Part shown: piece by piece, positions 43,341 through 55,766 of the stretch
Position numbering within the stretch: the stretch's first letter is position 1
Layout: every line of letters starts with the position of its first letter
From: Luzula sylvatica
Taxonomy: Eukaryota; Streptophyta; Magnoliopsida; Poales; Juncaceae
Assembly: GCA_946800325.1 (NCBI GenBank)
Contig: OX326958.1
Location: 31,603,314-31,667,313 of the forward strand
Length of the DNA stretch: 64,000 bases
Direction of reading: 5' to 3'
Notes under the pieces: generated by a model
Databases searched by the model: none
Seen by the model: only the letters and a program-made list of their open reading frames with translations
What the model was told of the DNA's origin: nothing
Position numbers and translations under genes: made by a program

Positions 43341-44119
43341 ATTATAGACTAATCATTTTATGTTAACGTACGATGTATTTGTATCAAACATAGTTATTTA
43401 TTGATTATAGTGTTTTTACCTATCATATAAGTTGTTCACATAATATAGTGTGTATCGTATTTAATATAAATACGTTAATATTAAATATACCATTAATCGT
43501 ATAAATGTTCGAACGTTGGCATAATAAGATAATTATGATAAATGATACCGTCAAACTATAAGAATACAATTATAAAAATATTATTGGTCATATATATATA
43601 AAGTTGGCAATTAGATAAACATATTCAAGATAACATTGCGAACTAAATATATGTACACGTTTCTATGATGATAGACAAGGATCGTAATATTTTGATATGT
43701 TTAAAGAATAGAATATGGTATCATTGAATTGTTGGTTCAAATTTCCGGTTGTTTGATTATCTCAAAAACAATGTCGATACTACTAACAAAATCTATCGAG
43801 AACATTGTATAGGATACATATGTACAAAATGCAATAAGAAGATCAAGATAAACAAGCAAAAATCAATCAAGAATAGCAAGTATCAAGACATCAAAGAATG
43901 AAGAACAAGATCAAGACATAGAAAAATCAAGATGCCGAAGATTAGCAAAGAAGATCAAGACATCAAAGATTCCGCAAGTTAGGATATCAATCTAATCACC
44001 CAAACTAATTATAGGTATCTCTAAACTTGTTTATGAATGATTAAGCTCAAATTAAGTCAAATAAATATATTCGAAATACATCAAAATGATGAACTAAAAT
44101 AAAAGGCTGAAAGAAGGAT

Positions 44120-44690
44120 GTCCGTTATAACGGACCTCACTGTCCGTTGTAACGGACATACTTGTCCTATTCAAGTATGGCAATCACAGCATAGTCCGTT
44201 GTAACGGATTAACCAATCCGTTATAACGGACACCAACAAAGCGTTGTAACGGAAGTATGTCCGTTACAACGCTAATTAAACCCAAACTTGAAGGATGTCA
44301 CAGGACTATGTCCGTTGTAACGGACATATGAGTCCGTTGTAACGGACATTGAACTCACTTCAGTACAACAGTTTTCTCTTCATGTCCGTTGTAATAGATT
44401 AACCAATCCGTTGTAACGGAGTTCCTCTCAACGTTATAACGGAGTATTCTCCGTTGTAACGGGAATTAAAATCAAACTGAAGTGAAGTCCCAGTATGATG
44501 TCCGTTGTAACGGACTCAGCAGTTCGTTGCAACGAACTTCTTAACACATACTTCCGTTGTAAGGGACATATGTTCCGTTGTAACGGACTGTGTAATAATT
44601 CGAATATATCAGCTTTAACTGCTAGTTTTGACTTGTGTCCGTTACAACGGACCTCATGTCCGTTGTAACGGACTATACAGAAAAAACAGA
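44120..44690. repeat. Array of 18 palindromes TCCGTTRTAACGGA in a 190-bp tandem repeat
   Basis: Palindrome starts: 44120, 44142, 44194, 44216, 44241, 44259, 44310, 44332, 44384, 44406, 44431, 44448, 44500, 44522, 44552, 44573, 44637, 44659. Most fall in pairs 22 bp apart. The pattern repeats at 190 bp (44120/44310/44500; 44194/44384/44573). Each palindrome contains two opposed CCGTTR sites, the MYB core, and AACGG, the core of the M-phase MSA element. Confidence 0.92.
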
Positions 44691-44713
44691 TTTGGGGAAG
44701 GGTCTATGTGTTC

Positions 44714-44721
44714 TATAAATA
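44714..44721 (+). promoter_or_regulatory. LTR TATA box
   Basis: TATAAATA about 40 bp after the last palindrome, followed by pyrimidine-rich sequence likely to contain the transcription start. Confidence 0.7.
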
Positions 44722-45234
44722 GAACCCTTCCCTCATTCTCTCACTTCACTTCAACCATCTTATTTCTACATTCAAAAGAGAGAATTCTTGCTAAATCATT
44801 TGAGCCAATAATCTTCTAAATATTCTTAGAGATTAATTCCTTTTCATTCCATAAAATACAATTCCCAACTTGCGTGACCGATCACGTGTAGTTCGTATTA
44901 GATAAATTATAATAGGCAAGTGCAAAGATTGTAAAGCCCGCCATAGATCGATAGAAGCGTGTAAATCGATCTAGGCAAACCTTGTAATTGCTTGATTTGG
45001 GTATTCAATCGAAAGCCGAAAAGGCGCAAGGCAACCCCGGAGACGTAGGTACTTGCAATCAATCGAGTCAGTCGATTGAGCAAGTAGACGGTGAGTTAAA
45101 GCTACAAAACAACCACCTACCGAACTCCGCAAACAAATATCTTGTGTTATTTGTTTTTGGTATTGTATTCTTCCTCTAATTTACTTACGCTTCCGCTGTA
45201 TTTGTATTTCATTACCGCGAGAATTGGACCTTAG

Positions 45235-46299
45235 TGTTGGGAATTCACCCATCCCCGGGCCCGCGCAGCGGATATGAAGGCCCGGTCCGGTTCCCTAAAT
45301 CCAAGATCACGCCATGACTTTGAGGGTACGATGCAAAGTAGGATAAACGATTACCAGCGTGAAATTGATCACACACGACGGGTTGATCGCTCGCATCCTT
45401 CTTTTCCTTCGGTGTCACGTTGGTGACTAGTCCGTACGTCCCATACCGCACGTCTCCCACCGTCTTGACACGCCTCGGGTTGTCTTCATGCGTTCCATGC
45501 CCGCATGCTTCCACAGCCCGTTACTCGATTCGCTCATTTCCGTCTCCGGCAGATTTCGTTCCTCCGAATTGATCACAACCGAAAGAGCCCCAGATGTTGC
45601 TCCTGTACTTGTATCCACCTTGACTCGTAAGACGTCGGTCGCGGGTGCAACTGCCTAGACGATGCACCGGCGAACTTGCTCGATTGATTGATTCTCTATA
45701 CCGGAAAACACCTTTTCACGGTTTCTCTCTCTTTACACCCTTTCTCTCTCTCTAGAGAGTTATCTCACAATTCTCTGGAATATTCTGAATTAATTAACTG
45801 AATGAACCACACCAGATGAGAGAGAAAAATCCTATTTATATCATATAGGATTAGGATTGGCCAAAAGACATGTATATCCAATATACACTCTTTCACACAG
45901 AAAGTTGCATGTATCTGTCCAGTATTCTGTCCATACGAAATTGGTAAATTCCTCTGACAGAAAATCACCCAACACGAACGTTGTAGATAATCTTATTATC
46001 TACTCGACCCAATTTGGTCTGGCCCAATTGGAGTTCGTATGCAAAAGTTATGACTGTTTTACTAACTGTATGTCATACTGTTGCAGCCTTTCGGTATTTC
46101 ATAGAAACGACACTGATACTTCATTCATATGAAATAAATTTCTATATGAAGGTTGTAGATAATCTTATTATCTATCTAACCCAATTTGAACCATTCAAAT
46201 TGAATTTTCCTACTGAAAGATATGACCACGAATGTACGCTTACATTCGTTTATCGTTGTGTACACTTTTACGGTTGATCCTGAAACTGTATTTCCTTCA
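45235..46299 (-). mobile_element. Copia 3' LTR (1065 bp)
   Basis: TGTTGGGAATTC ... TTTCCTTCA. Same length as 52717-53781, with 10 substitutions between them. Preceded by TSD CTTAG (45230-45234). As the element lies on the minus strand, this is its 3' LTR; the minus-strand sequence next to it, GAGTGGGAGAC, is the polypurine tract. Confidence 0.95.
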
Positions 46300-49200
46300 G
46301 TCTCCCACTCAATTTCAGATCTACCTAAAAGGTACTCATGCATATCCAATATGCACGATTTTAGAGAATATAGCTCGCGTATCAAATACCAAGCTACGCA
46401 CATCTTATGTGCCAATTTTATAATCAAGCCCGACTTAATACGACTCGTTGTGTGACCAGGTAGGTTCGGTTAACGATGGCAGTAGGCTGTTTCCATAGCA
46501 CTACAAGCCCATGAGCGGGATCTAGTCACTCCATCATGGCTACCCATGTTAACACGAAGAATGATTGTGATCATTGTGCCTATCTCGAATAGCGGTCATT
46601 AGTTCTCTTGTTAGCGATATCCGTTAATCAAAAGGCATGGTTATAGTCATCCTTATATTTTGATTAACTGTACTTATTCCTCGAGTCCGAATTGAGTTAA
46701 CAAATTTCAATCGATATTAACCGTTAATATCATTGACTGTGGCCACAGTTTTCGTTAATCAATTCATCGAGTGGCCAAAGAGATATCTCTTCCTTTCGGA
46801 ATAAACAATTCCTATCTTGGAGACTCACATTGAATTTCGTGTTTCGGACAATACCCAATGATGACCGTTTTAACTCCCTGTTACGGTGAGCGTAAGATCA
46901 TATCAAAGCATTGTGTTACGCACGTAACGCAATCAATGGTCCCCTCAAGTATGAAGAACCTAATACCCTACTCGTCGCGAGTCCATCTATAATGACTAAA
47001 CCATGTCATGGTCTCGCGGCTTCGGTCATATCCAATATATGTCACCTAGCATATATCTACGTTCCCGATTCGACAAACATCTTTGTCCTATGATTAGCAA
47101 AATATAATCATCTCCTCGGCTAACGTACTAGTGTACGCGTTCAGTCTATTCCCTTGTAATAGAAATGCTTCTCTCTTAAGCAAACTGACCCGCGACTAGG
47201 GATGTTTAGAAATGAAACTTTAAGTGTGACGGTTTCGCTGCACATGGTCCTCAACCATGTCGACGTCCACACAAGTTCAAATCAAGGTTCATGTAATCTT
47301 ATTACACAACCCCGCACACAGTTTTCATATAAGGTGAATGCATGAAAATTTAAGTAAACAAAATTTTTAAAAGGGATGCATTCATACGGATTAAGTATTT
47401 GGGTGATACAACGTTTACCTATGGGTATCTCCTTACCCACAACCTGCGAGGACTATCGTATTAGATAACTACACTCTACTCTCTTCTTCCTCCTCTAGGT
47501 ATCTCCATACCCATAGTCATCGCATGACAGTCATGCGCGACTAGAGAGAGCGGTTTTGTAAACGGGTCCGCACGTTGCCGTTAGTGTTAATCAACATCAG
47601 GTTTGGAACATTTCCAATACCTACGATCACATCATTTCATAAAATTTCATGGATCAATGAAATTTTCTGAGTATTGGCTAGAAGTGGTTGTGACCTCGGC
47701 ATTTTTGGCTTGTACTATTGCGTGTCACGCAATATACAACCATAAATCCGATAACTCGTGACTACTCGAGTTTGGTCATGTATCCTTGATCCATACCGCT
47801 TCCTTTTGTGATTCATAACCACAATATACTCGCTCCCGTAAATAGAATCATTATTGGTCATGCGGAACCTTTCCACATAATCATGTTTTCATTTAAGCAA
47901 ATCATGTACACACTTTGTGATCGAAAGTCGTGTTACATATTTGGACGTGCTAAATCTTTGGAAACTGTCGTTGTTATAACTCTTTATAACCAACACGTCC
48001 TCCACACCATTATAGATAAAATAAAATCCTGAATTCTTTTGTAAATTATTCAAGGATAACATTCACCGCTATCAATACAAATCCCGATGAATTTAAATAT
48101 ACATAACCATTATGTATATATATATGTATAATCATTATACATTCACAAGAGTTAGTCTCATGTAATCGCATTACATTCAAACTCGTGTGATTCCTTAGAT
48201 TTTATTGACGGTGAATTAGACGCTTCATCTATACGACATATAGCCACATGCATATCATGACAGATATAATAGATCCTCACATCGAATGTAAAGCATCATA
48301 TTTTTATTTTCGCCCTGCTTGTTGTCTCACATCGAGCCGTAGAAAATTTCTGCCATTCGACATCTCTATTTAACTCCGCCAAGGAGTTATATGTTGAAAA
48401 CCTTTTTCAACAATATGTCGATATAAGTGCTATAATATAAAACGAGGAACTTCTTAGATCTATCCTATAGATCTTCACGCTTAATTCATAAGCGGTCTCG
48501 CCTAAATTTTGTGTCGTTACAAGAAATATAACGTGGCTCCCACTAACCTTCATGTGTACACAAAGTTTCCATTCGTTCCGACAATGTTATAGCAGTTTAT
48601 AACTTCATCAAAACGAATATTCCAATTCCGAGAAGCTTTCTCTAATCCATCATATGGATCATTAAAGCGTGCATATCTTATCCCCGATTCTTATGAATCG
48701 ACAAAACCGTAAGGTTGTGTCAAGTACACATCCTTTCATAAAATTTCTGTCAAGAAATTCGGTTTTGACATCCATTTTGCTACATCACATAGTCATAATA
48801 CGCGACCATATCGAGCAGAATTTTGAGAATGTGAAAGCATGGCAACATGCGAAAACGTTTCTTCATAGTCCGACTATGAAATTCTTGAAACTCTTCGCTA
48901 CGAGCCTCGATTTGCATATATGTGTATTCCTATCCGTGTCGGTTCTCATCTTGAAAACCCATTGTCTTTTCACGGGTCTAACCCGGAAAGTAATTAAATC
49001 AAGTTCTAAACTTGATAATTTTACACGGATCGAATCTCAGAATTCATGACATCATGTCATGTGGAATCAACCTTTCATAGCATCCCTGTAGGATATCGAA
49101 TCATCATATGTTTTCGATCTATCATCATTAGCCACGGTAAATCCGTATTTACCGGCTTATGATATAGCCTACTTGATCTACAAATAACTCCTTTGTGTGT

Positions 49201-51689
49201 TCGACTCGTATTCATCAACTCTTGATGAAGTCGTGTCAACATTCATCGGTACAATGTTCATTTTCAGATCTCGAATTCTTTCGAGATTTATTCTACTCCC
49301 ACTAGCCCGCATAGAGATTAGCAACATCAAGTTTCAAACTTGTGCGCATCGAGTCCTCCTCCAAGAAGGCATCTCTTCGAGCCACGAAAATCTTATTTTC
49401 GTCGGGACGTTAGAACTAATACCCTTTAGCTTCCTTAAGGATATATGTCATAAACGAACAATTTTCAAATTTGGGATTGAGTTTAACCGAAACAAATTTC
49501 GAAATATACTCACATCCACAAATCTGTACAAATGACAACTTCGGAACCATTCCGATCCATATCTAATATGGCGTCTTTTATACCGATTAGAAGGTTTATG
49601 GTCCATATCTTATATGCAACCATTCATTAGTGTCGTTGTCTTAAAGGCGTATCCTCAAAACATTTTTGGGAGATCCTATTGACTTATCATTTATCGAACC
49701 ATGTCCAACATGCGTTCAATTACTCTTTTCGAATACAACTTTAATGTTCCCAATAAAGGTAATCGTGAAACGATTCCACAATCATAAATGATCATCAATA
49801 CTCATAACTCAAATATCGCCTCTTCGATCCTATCGAAGTGCGTAGATCAAATACTTGCCTCCTCAATCCTATCAAAGGGCTTTGATTTTCTTGCTAAGTC
49901 GATATTGTATTTTGTTTTTGAAACTCTTTGAACCTTTCAAAAGTCTCCATTTCGGCACGCATTAAACAGATATTACCGTATCTACTTTAACCGTCCGTAA
50001 ACGTAACAAAATACCGATAGCCTCCTCTTGCCTTGGAACTTATCGGAACATTACATCTAAATGTAATTTCCAATAATTCGTTGGATCTTTCCCCAACCTT
50101 ATGAGAATGATGCCCTTTGTCGTTTTGCCTAATAAATAAGTATCGCATTAATCAATCGGATCTAATTCGAATGATTCTAGCAATCCATCATATGGAATCT
50201 AGATACGCGTATCTCATTCATATGACCAAGACGGCAATGCCAAAGGAAGCAATCAACTTCTAGGTTTAATCCTCCTCGGATTTCACCGTTCTTTGAGTCA
50301 TTAGTTTGGACAACTCCTTGCCCGAACTTTCTGTTTGGAAAATATTTTCCCAAAATACCCTTAGACATACATTTCTTTCGATCCCTCCTTTGAATTACAA
50401 GGACATCCACGCATCTATATACATTGGATTCCTCAGATACTCCGAGCATCTCCAATTCAATTTTAAATCGCATCTCATGCAATTCAGGTATCGACTTATC
50501 TATCAAATGCATATGATATTCGGTCACGAAGATCAAATCTCGTACCAACAACACACGAGTGTTAATCAAAGACCCATAAGGCGTCTCAAAATTAACCAAC
50601 TCTTTGAGCCGCATTGAACCATTCAACGCGCTATAGCTCTTGAAACTATTTCATGAGCGTTGTGTTTTATTTTCATATACACCCGAATTCTCAAAACAAT
50701 TTTGAGAAATTTGCGTCTACACATGCCACCACAAGGCATGTAATATTGTTCGATTCCTTCTTAAAGTGTATCGAACCCGGCTTTCTCTAAAGCCAAAGCC
50801 TCGAGCCCCGAATCTACCGTTTCCGTGTCCAACACGTTCCTTTAAGTCTAAGAACTATTCTTTGACTATCAAGGTTAATTAAGGTAATTCCGACCCAAAA
50901 GCCATCTATCATATCGATCTCATCGATATATATTTGGTGTTTGCTTGAAAACATAATTCTAAACGGATGATGAAGATTAAGCTCCTAACCGTGCGTACTT
51001 AATCTATATGCTTATATGATGATTATATGATAGTGTTATTTTATCAAATCGATAACCCTCATACCGATACGGGACTCCAAGTCCATAACACCCGAGATCC
51101 ATATTTCGCAATCCTCCCACAAGTGACGAAGGCCTATCGAGTGGGATCTCGCTTATTTAGGTAGGATATAATCCAATCGCATCATATGCGACTCTCGAAC
51201 CTTTTAGAATTTCGGTGATGGATCGTATCACATACAATCCCAGTTCCGTGTGTGCATTCTAACTATGCTCCGAACTTCGATCGGATTGGCTTGGACGGTT
51301 AAGTCATAACCATATCAAACGTATCGTTCAAATGAACTACTCACGTGCATGACGAAGGCCTAGAAACACGTAAGTCCCCATTTAACGCTTGCCACCCATT
51401 AATACCATCAACATGTGTGCATGACGAAGGCCTAGAAACACACATATTGTGATACCAATTTCGATGGTTGATGATATGGAAGGCATTTCCACGACTTAAA
51501 TATTATGAGGGATCATGACATTCATGTTTAAATAATTCGTGATATAATCATATTATATCACTATCACAAGATTTTTAAATGCATATGAATTATTCAGGGA
51601 GACTAATTATTCTAAATAATTAATTATCTAATATGTTAGTATGATTGAATTAATTGATTAGAGATAAAGATAGGCCTAAAGGTATGTAT

Positions 51690-52450
51690 ATCTCATATAT
51701 ATTTTTTTAAACAGAAAACTGCATACACCCTTTCAGTAATCTGTCAGAACGAAAATGGTAAATTCCTCTGACAGAAAATCAACTAACAGGAAAATTATAT
51801 ATAATCTTATTATCTTTCCAACCCAATTTGGCCCAGCCCAATTGGAGTTTGGACCCGAAAGTTACGGCCGTTTTACTGACTATATGTCAAACTGTCGCAC
51901 CCTTTCGGTATTTCATTAGAACAACACTGATACTTCGATCAAATGAAATATATTACAACATTAAAGTTCTATATAATCTCATTATCTAACTAACCCAACT
52001 TGAACCATTCAAATCGGAGTTTCCTACTGAAAGTTATACCAGTTTTGGTAAAATACGGACAAACGAAAAGGTAAGTATATCCAATAGACACATTTTCAAC
52101 CAGAAAACTATAGACACCTTTTCAGTATTCTGTTGAAACGAAAATATTAAATTATTCTAACCGACTTTGAACGTGAACGAAAGTTCTATATAATCGTATT
52201 ATCTAACTAACCCAATTGGATTGGACTCAATTGGAGTTTCGATGCGACATCTACGGACGTTTTAGTCTCTGTATGTCAAACAGTCGCACCTTTTCAGTAT
52301 TCCATAAGAACGACACTGATAATTCATTCAAATGAAACAAAATTCTGTATCAAAGTCATATATAATCTCATTATCTAACTACGCCAATTTGATCCAATCA
52401 ATTTGGAGTTTCCCACTGAAAATTATCTTAGTTTTACTCACTGTTTCGTA
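51690..52450 (-). repeat. LTR-like subrepeats in the copia leader
   Basis: Units containing CAGAAAACT, TAATCTTATTATCT..AACCCAATT and TATTTCATTAGAACAACACTGATA recur about four times here. The same unit occurs twice inside each LTR (for example 45895-46200). The leader beside the primer-binding site is thus built from diverged copies of LTR sequence. Confidence 0.7.
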
Positions 52451-52703
52451 TTCTAATTTTCTGCAGATTTTGCCGTTTCTTCCGTTTTCGCTCGTTTCTG
52501 AAACGATAAATCATGAAACCTTTTCACGATAATTCCTAGATACTCTCAATCAACTTTTAATTGATCTCTAGTGAATTCTACTTGTGATTTTTAACGAAAT
52601 TGGAATCTCTAAATCTATCATCATGCAAACGGGTACGAACTTTGATAACCCGTGCGTATATCGAATATACGACTATGATTCGACCCTCGAATCGATGGCG
52701 ATC

Positions 52704-52715
52704 GCTCTGATACCA
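52704..52715 (-). promoter_or_regulatory. Copia primer-binding site
   Basis: GCTCTGATACCA on plus, that is TGGTATCAGAGC on minus, complementary to the initiator methionine tRNA 3' end as usual for copia. It lies one base inside the 5' LTR and fixes the element's orientation as minus. Confidence 0.9.
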
Positions 52716-52716
52716 C

Positions 52717-53781
52717 TGTTGGGAATTCACCCATCCCCGGGCCCGCGCAGCGGATATGAAGGCCCGGTCCGGTTCCCTAAATCCAAGATCACGCCATGAC
52801 TTCGAGGGTACGATGCAAAGTAGGATAAACGATTACCAGCGTGAAATTGATCACGCACGACGGGTTGATCGCTCGCATCCTTCTTTTCCTTCGGTGTCAC
52901 GTTGGTGACTAGTCCGTACGTCCCATACCGCACGTCTCCCACCGTCTTGACACGCCTCGGGTTGTCTTCATGCGTTCCATGCCCGCATGCTTCCACAGCC
53001 CGTTACTCGATTCGCTCATTTCCGTCTCCGGCAGATTTCGTTCCTCCGAATCGATCACAACCGAAAGAGCCCCAGATGTTGCTCCTGTACTTGTATCCAC
53101 CTTGACTCGTAAGACGTCGGTCGCGGGTGCAACTGCCTAGACGATGCACCGGCGAACTTGCTCGATTGATTGATTCTCTATACCGGAAAATACCTTTTCA
53201 CGGTTTCTCTCTCTTTACACCCTTTCTCTCTCTCTAGAGAGTTATCTCACAATTCTCTGGAATATTCTGAATTAATTAACTGAATGAACCACACCAGATG
53301 AGAGAGAAAAATCCTATTTATATCATATAGGATTAGGATTGGCCAAAAGACATGTATATCCAATATACACTCTTTCACACAGAAAGTTGCATGTATCTGT
53401 CCAGTATTCTGTCCATACGAAATTGGTAAATTCCTCTGACAGAAAATCACCCAACACGAACGTTGTAGATAATCTTATTATCTACTCGACCCAATTTGTC
53501 CTGGCCCAATTGGAGTTCGTATGCAAAAGTTATGACTGTTTTACTAACTGTATGTCATACTGTTGCAGCCTTTCGGTATTTCATAGAAATGACACTGATA
53601 CTTCGTTCATATGAAATAAATTTCTATATGAAGGTTGTCGATAATCTTATTATCTATCTAACCCAATTTGAACCATTCAAATTGGATTTTCCTACTGAAA
53701 GATATGACCACGAATGTACGCTTACATTCGTTTATCGTTGTGTACACTTTTACGGTTGATCCTGAAACTGTATTTCCTTCA
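52717..53781 (-). mobile_element. Copia 5' LTR (1065 bp)
   Basis: Second LTR of the nested element, followed by TSD CTTAG (53782-53786). By eye 10 substitutions and no indels separate it from 45235-46299, about 99.1% identity, so the insertion is young. Confidence 0.95.
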
Positions 53782-53786
53782 CTTAG

Positions 53787-53802
53787 GACTTTCTATTCAC
53801 CA
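53787..53802 (+). mobile_element. Last 16 bp of the interrupted solo LTR
   Basis: GACTTTCTATTCACCA, contiguous with 45234 once the copia element and one CTTAG are removed. Followed by TGAAT, matching 43725-43729. Confidence 0.85.
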
Positions 53803-54111
53803 TGAATATCATCCGAATCATAGTTCGAAATATGTTCAACCAAAATAAGATGTATTCCTTCTTTTAGTAAAGTGATATCACTCGAACTACTCGATGAATT
53901 GAGATTAATCCAATTCAAAATCGAGAAAAGTGTAAGTTGATCAATAAATGTTGAGTATCATCACGTCTTTGATCAACAAGATATCGTTAAACAAATGAAT
54001 CACTTATTTATTGTGGGAACAAATTATTTTCAACAACAGCTATTAACGGCAGGGATAGCCGAATGAACACAATTGCCCTAACTGCAACAACTATTAGAAT
54101 CCACATCTCAC

Positions 54112-54659
54112 CTATGTTACGCGGATACTTCAAAAATGCAGAAGTATCCTGAGGATGCGGGTATCCGATACGGATACGGATACGATACGGCTCGGATACG
54201 TATCGGATACGTCACGTGGCGTATCCGATTATTTTAATATTTATTTTTTCGGATACGGCGGGATACGGCAGGATACGGCTGGGATACTCCATTTATGATA
54301 CTTCGACCCAGTATATATTTTGGCCCATAATATTGTTATGTTATGTTGATACTTCTAGGATACTTCAAGGATACTTCAAAATTAATTCTAGGATACTTCT
54401 ATAATAAATTTAGGATACTTTTATGATACTTGTATTGTTATACATTATACTTGTATTGTTATGTTGATTTTATTTATTGTCATGATATTTAATTTAAAAA
54501 TATTATTAATTTATTATTTAATTTATTATTAATTTATTAATTATATACAATATAAATATATTAAAATAATAATTATATAGCCGTATTCGTATCCGTGATT
54601 TTTTGAAAATTATCGTATCGCCGTATCCGTATCGTATCGGATACGGACGTGCAACATAG
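54112..54659. mobile_element. Non-autonomous hAT-like element with GTATCCG subterminal repeats
   Basis: Exact 8-bp duplication CATCTCAC at 54104-54111 and 54660-54667. Inverted ends CTATGTTACGCGGATAC / CTATGTTGCACGTCCGTAT. Both ends are packed with GGATACGGATACG/GTATCGTATCGG words; the middle is AT-rich and non-coding. Best preserved member of a family with about six copies in the window. Confidence 0.88.
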
Positions 54660-54667
54660 CATCTCAC

Positions 54668-55766
54668 ATATTCATCTCTTGGGGCCCTTCGCCCAACAGA
54701 TTCGGCACAAGGTCTCGGGAATCACAAGATTTACAATAAATAAAAAATTGAGATCTTTTGTGTCTCGCAGCAATATGAAAACATTTGGAAGAACAAATAA
54801 GAGGTTAGATATGGAGTTTCATACATTCTTCATATATATTTTTGATGTGTCAATCGAGACTGTTTTAATGGGTTGATTAGATTGATTAACTCTCAAATCA
54901 ATGTTTAGTTTAATTGATTCAATTAAAAAAATAATCAATCTAATAAAATATTCTCGATTGACGCATCAAAGATGTTTTATTGAGTTATGACAACTACATA
55001 TATTTTTCCAATAAATAACGCTATTTTCCAACGAAAGCCGTGACTAAACAATCACCTCCAATCAAGCCCATTTGGAAGCAACGAATTGGAACAAACACTG
55101 ATTATCATTAATCTACCACTCAACTTTCCTTGTGCAAATCCTTAACATGCTTGTAAATTCAACTTGCCTTTATAAATGGAAAAAAAATTCAGAGTGCTGA
55201 GAAATCAGAGCTCATTCAAAAGAAAACATATAGTTGACAATGGTTGTTAAGGCTGTTTTTTTTTTTTTGGAAATGGTTCTAACACTGTTACCCATTAGAG
55301 TAGTGATGTATATCTAATAGAAAGCTTCTCCCTTAGAAGGAAGACTCGATGACGTGACTATGAATTAACAATTTAACATCTTAAGAATTAATATAACAAA
55401 ATATGGTCTAACATTTTAATTTTAATTTATGATATAACAAGCAATTAATATGTCAAATCATGAATTAAGATGTTAATTTTTAAGGTGCTAAAAATATTCA
55501 CGTCATCAAATTTCTGTGAAAGATTTAGAGGTATGTCCAATATTTTCTTTATAATTTAGATTATGCAATTATATATGTAGGAGAACCATATAAAAGGGAA
55601 GGAAAAAACCATAATGATCAAGAATTATATGCCATTTATTTATTTATGTAATACAACAATGCACCCTATATCATGACTATAAACAAGTACCAAAAATATT
55701 TCTATACATATACCAAATTAAAATGTGTAGTAAACAAATCCAAGCAATTGACAGTCTCTCTGGCTC
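54668..55766. other. Intergenic DNA downstream of GUX
   Basis: Holds one putative MITE at about 55303-55545 (GTAGTGATGTATATCTAATA ... with CGATGACGTGA mirrored by TCACGTCATCAAA), related to 57333-57595. Otherwise AT-rich with no gene seen. Confidence 0.5.

Larger units (their letters stand above)
43730..45234 (+). mobile_element. Solo LTR (large left part), host of the nested copia element
   Basis: Begins TGTTGGTTCAAATTTCC after TGAAT (43725-43729). The LTR resumes at 53787 after the nested element and ends ...TATTCACCA at 53802, followed by TGAAT (53803-53807). Joined length is about 1521 bp. U3 holds the palindrome array (44120-44690), then a TATA box (44714) and a U5-like region (GCCCGCCATAGATCGATAG ... 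ACCCCGGAGACGTAGG ... AAATATCTTGTGTTATTTG) of the kind seen in plant Ty1/copia LTRs. No internal region or partner LTR, hence solo. Confidence 0.88.
46300..52716 (-). pseudogene. Degenerate Ty1/copia gag-pol internal region
   Basis: The primer-binding site is at 52704-52715 (TGGTATCAGAGC on the minus strand, initiator-Met tRNA type), next to the LTR. The order of decayed domains on the minus strand is correct for copia: gag-pre-integrase LWHCRLGHMN near 50200; RT with WVFKMRTDTD, KSRLVAKSFK and KMDVKTEFLD between about 48990 and 48730; the RT continuation LGETAYELSVKIYR near 48500; and an RNase H tail near 47600-47800 (SLIHEIL, INTNGNV). Stops and frameshifts occur throughout. At about 48505-48518 the text runs from VIFLV straight to the LGE phrase, so the YVDD catalytic block and about 20 neighbouring residues are deleted. 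Confidence 0.85.

Noticed and set aside
44120..44690. CRISPR-like array
   Set aside because: Palindromic repeats with short, non-unique, partly repeated spacers in an LTR of a plant genome, with no cas genes. The 190-bp tandem structure explains the pattern.
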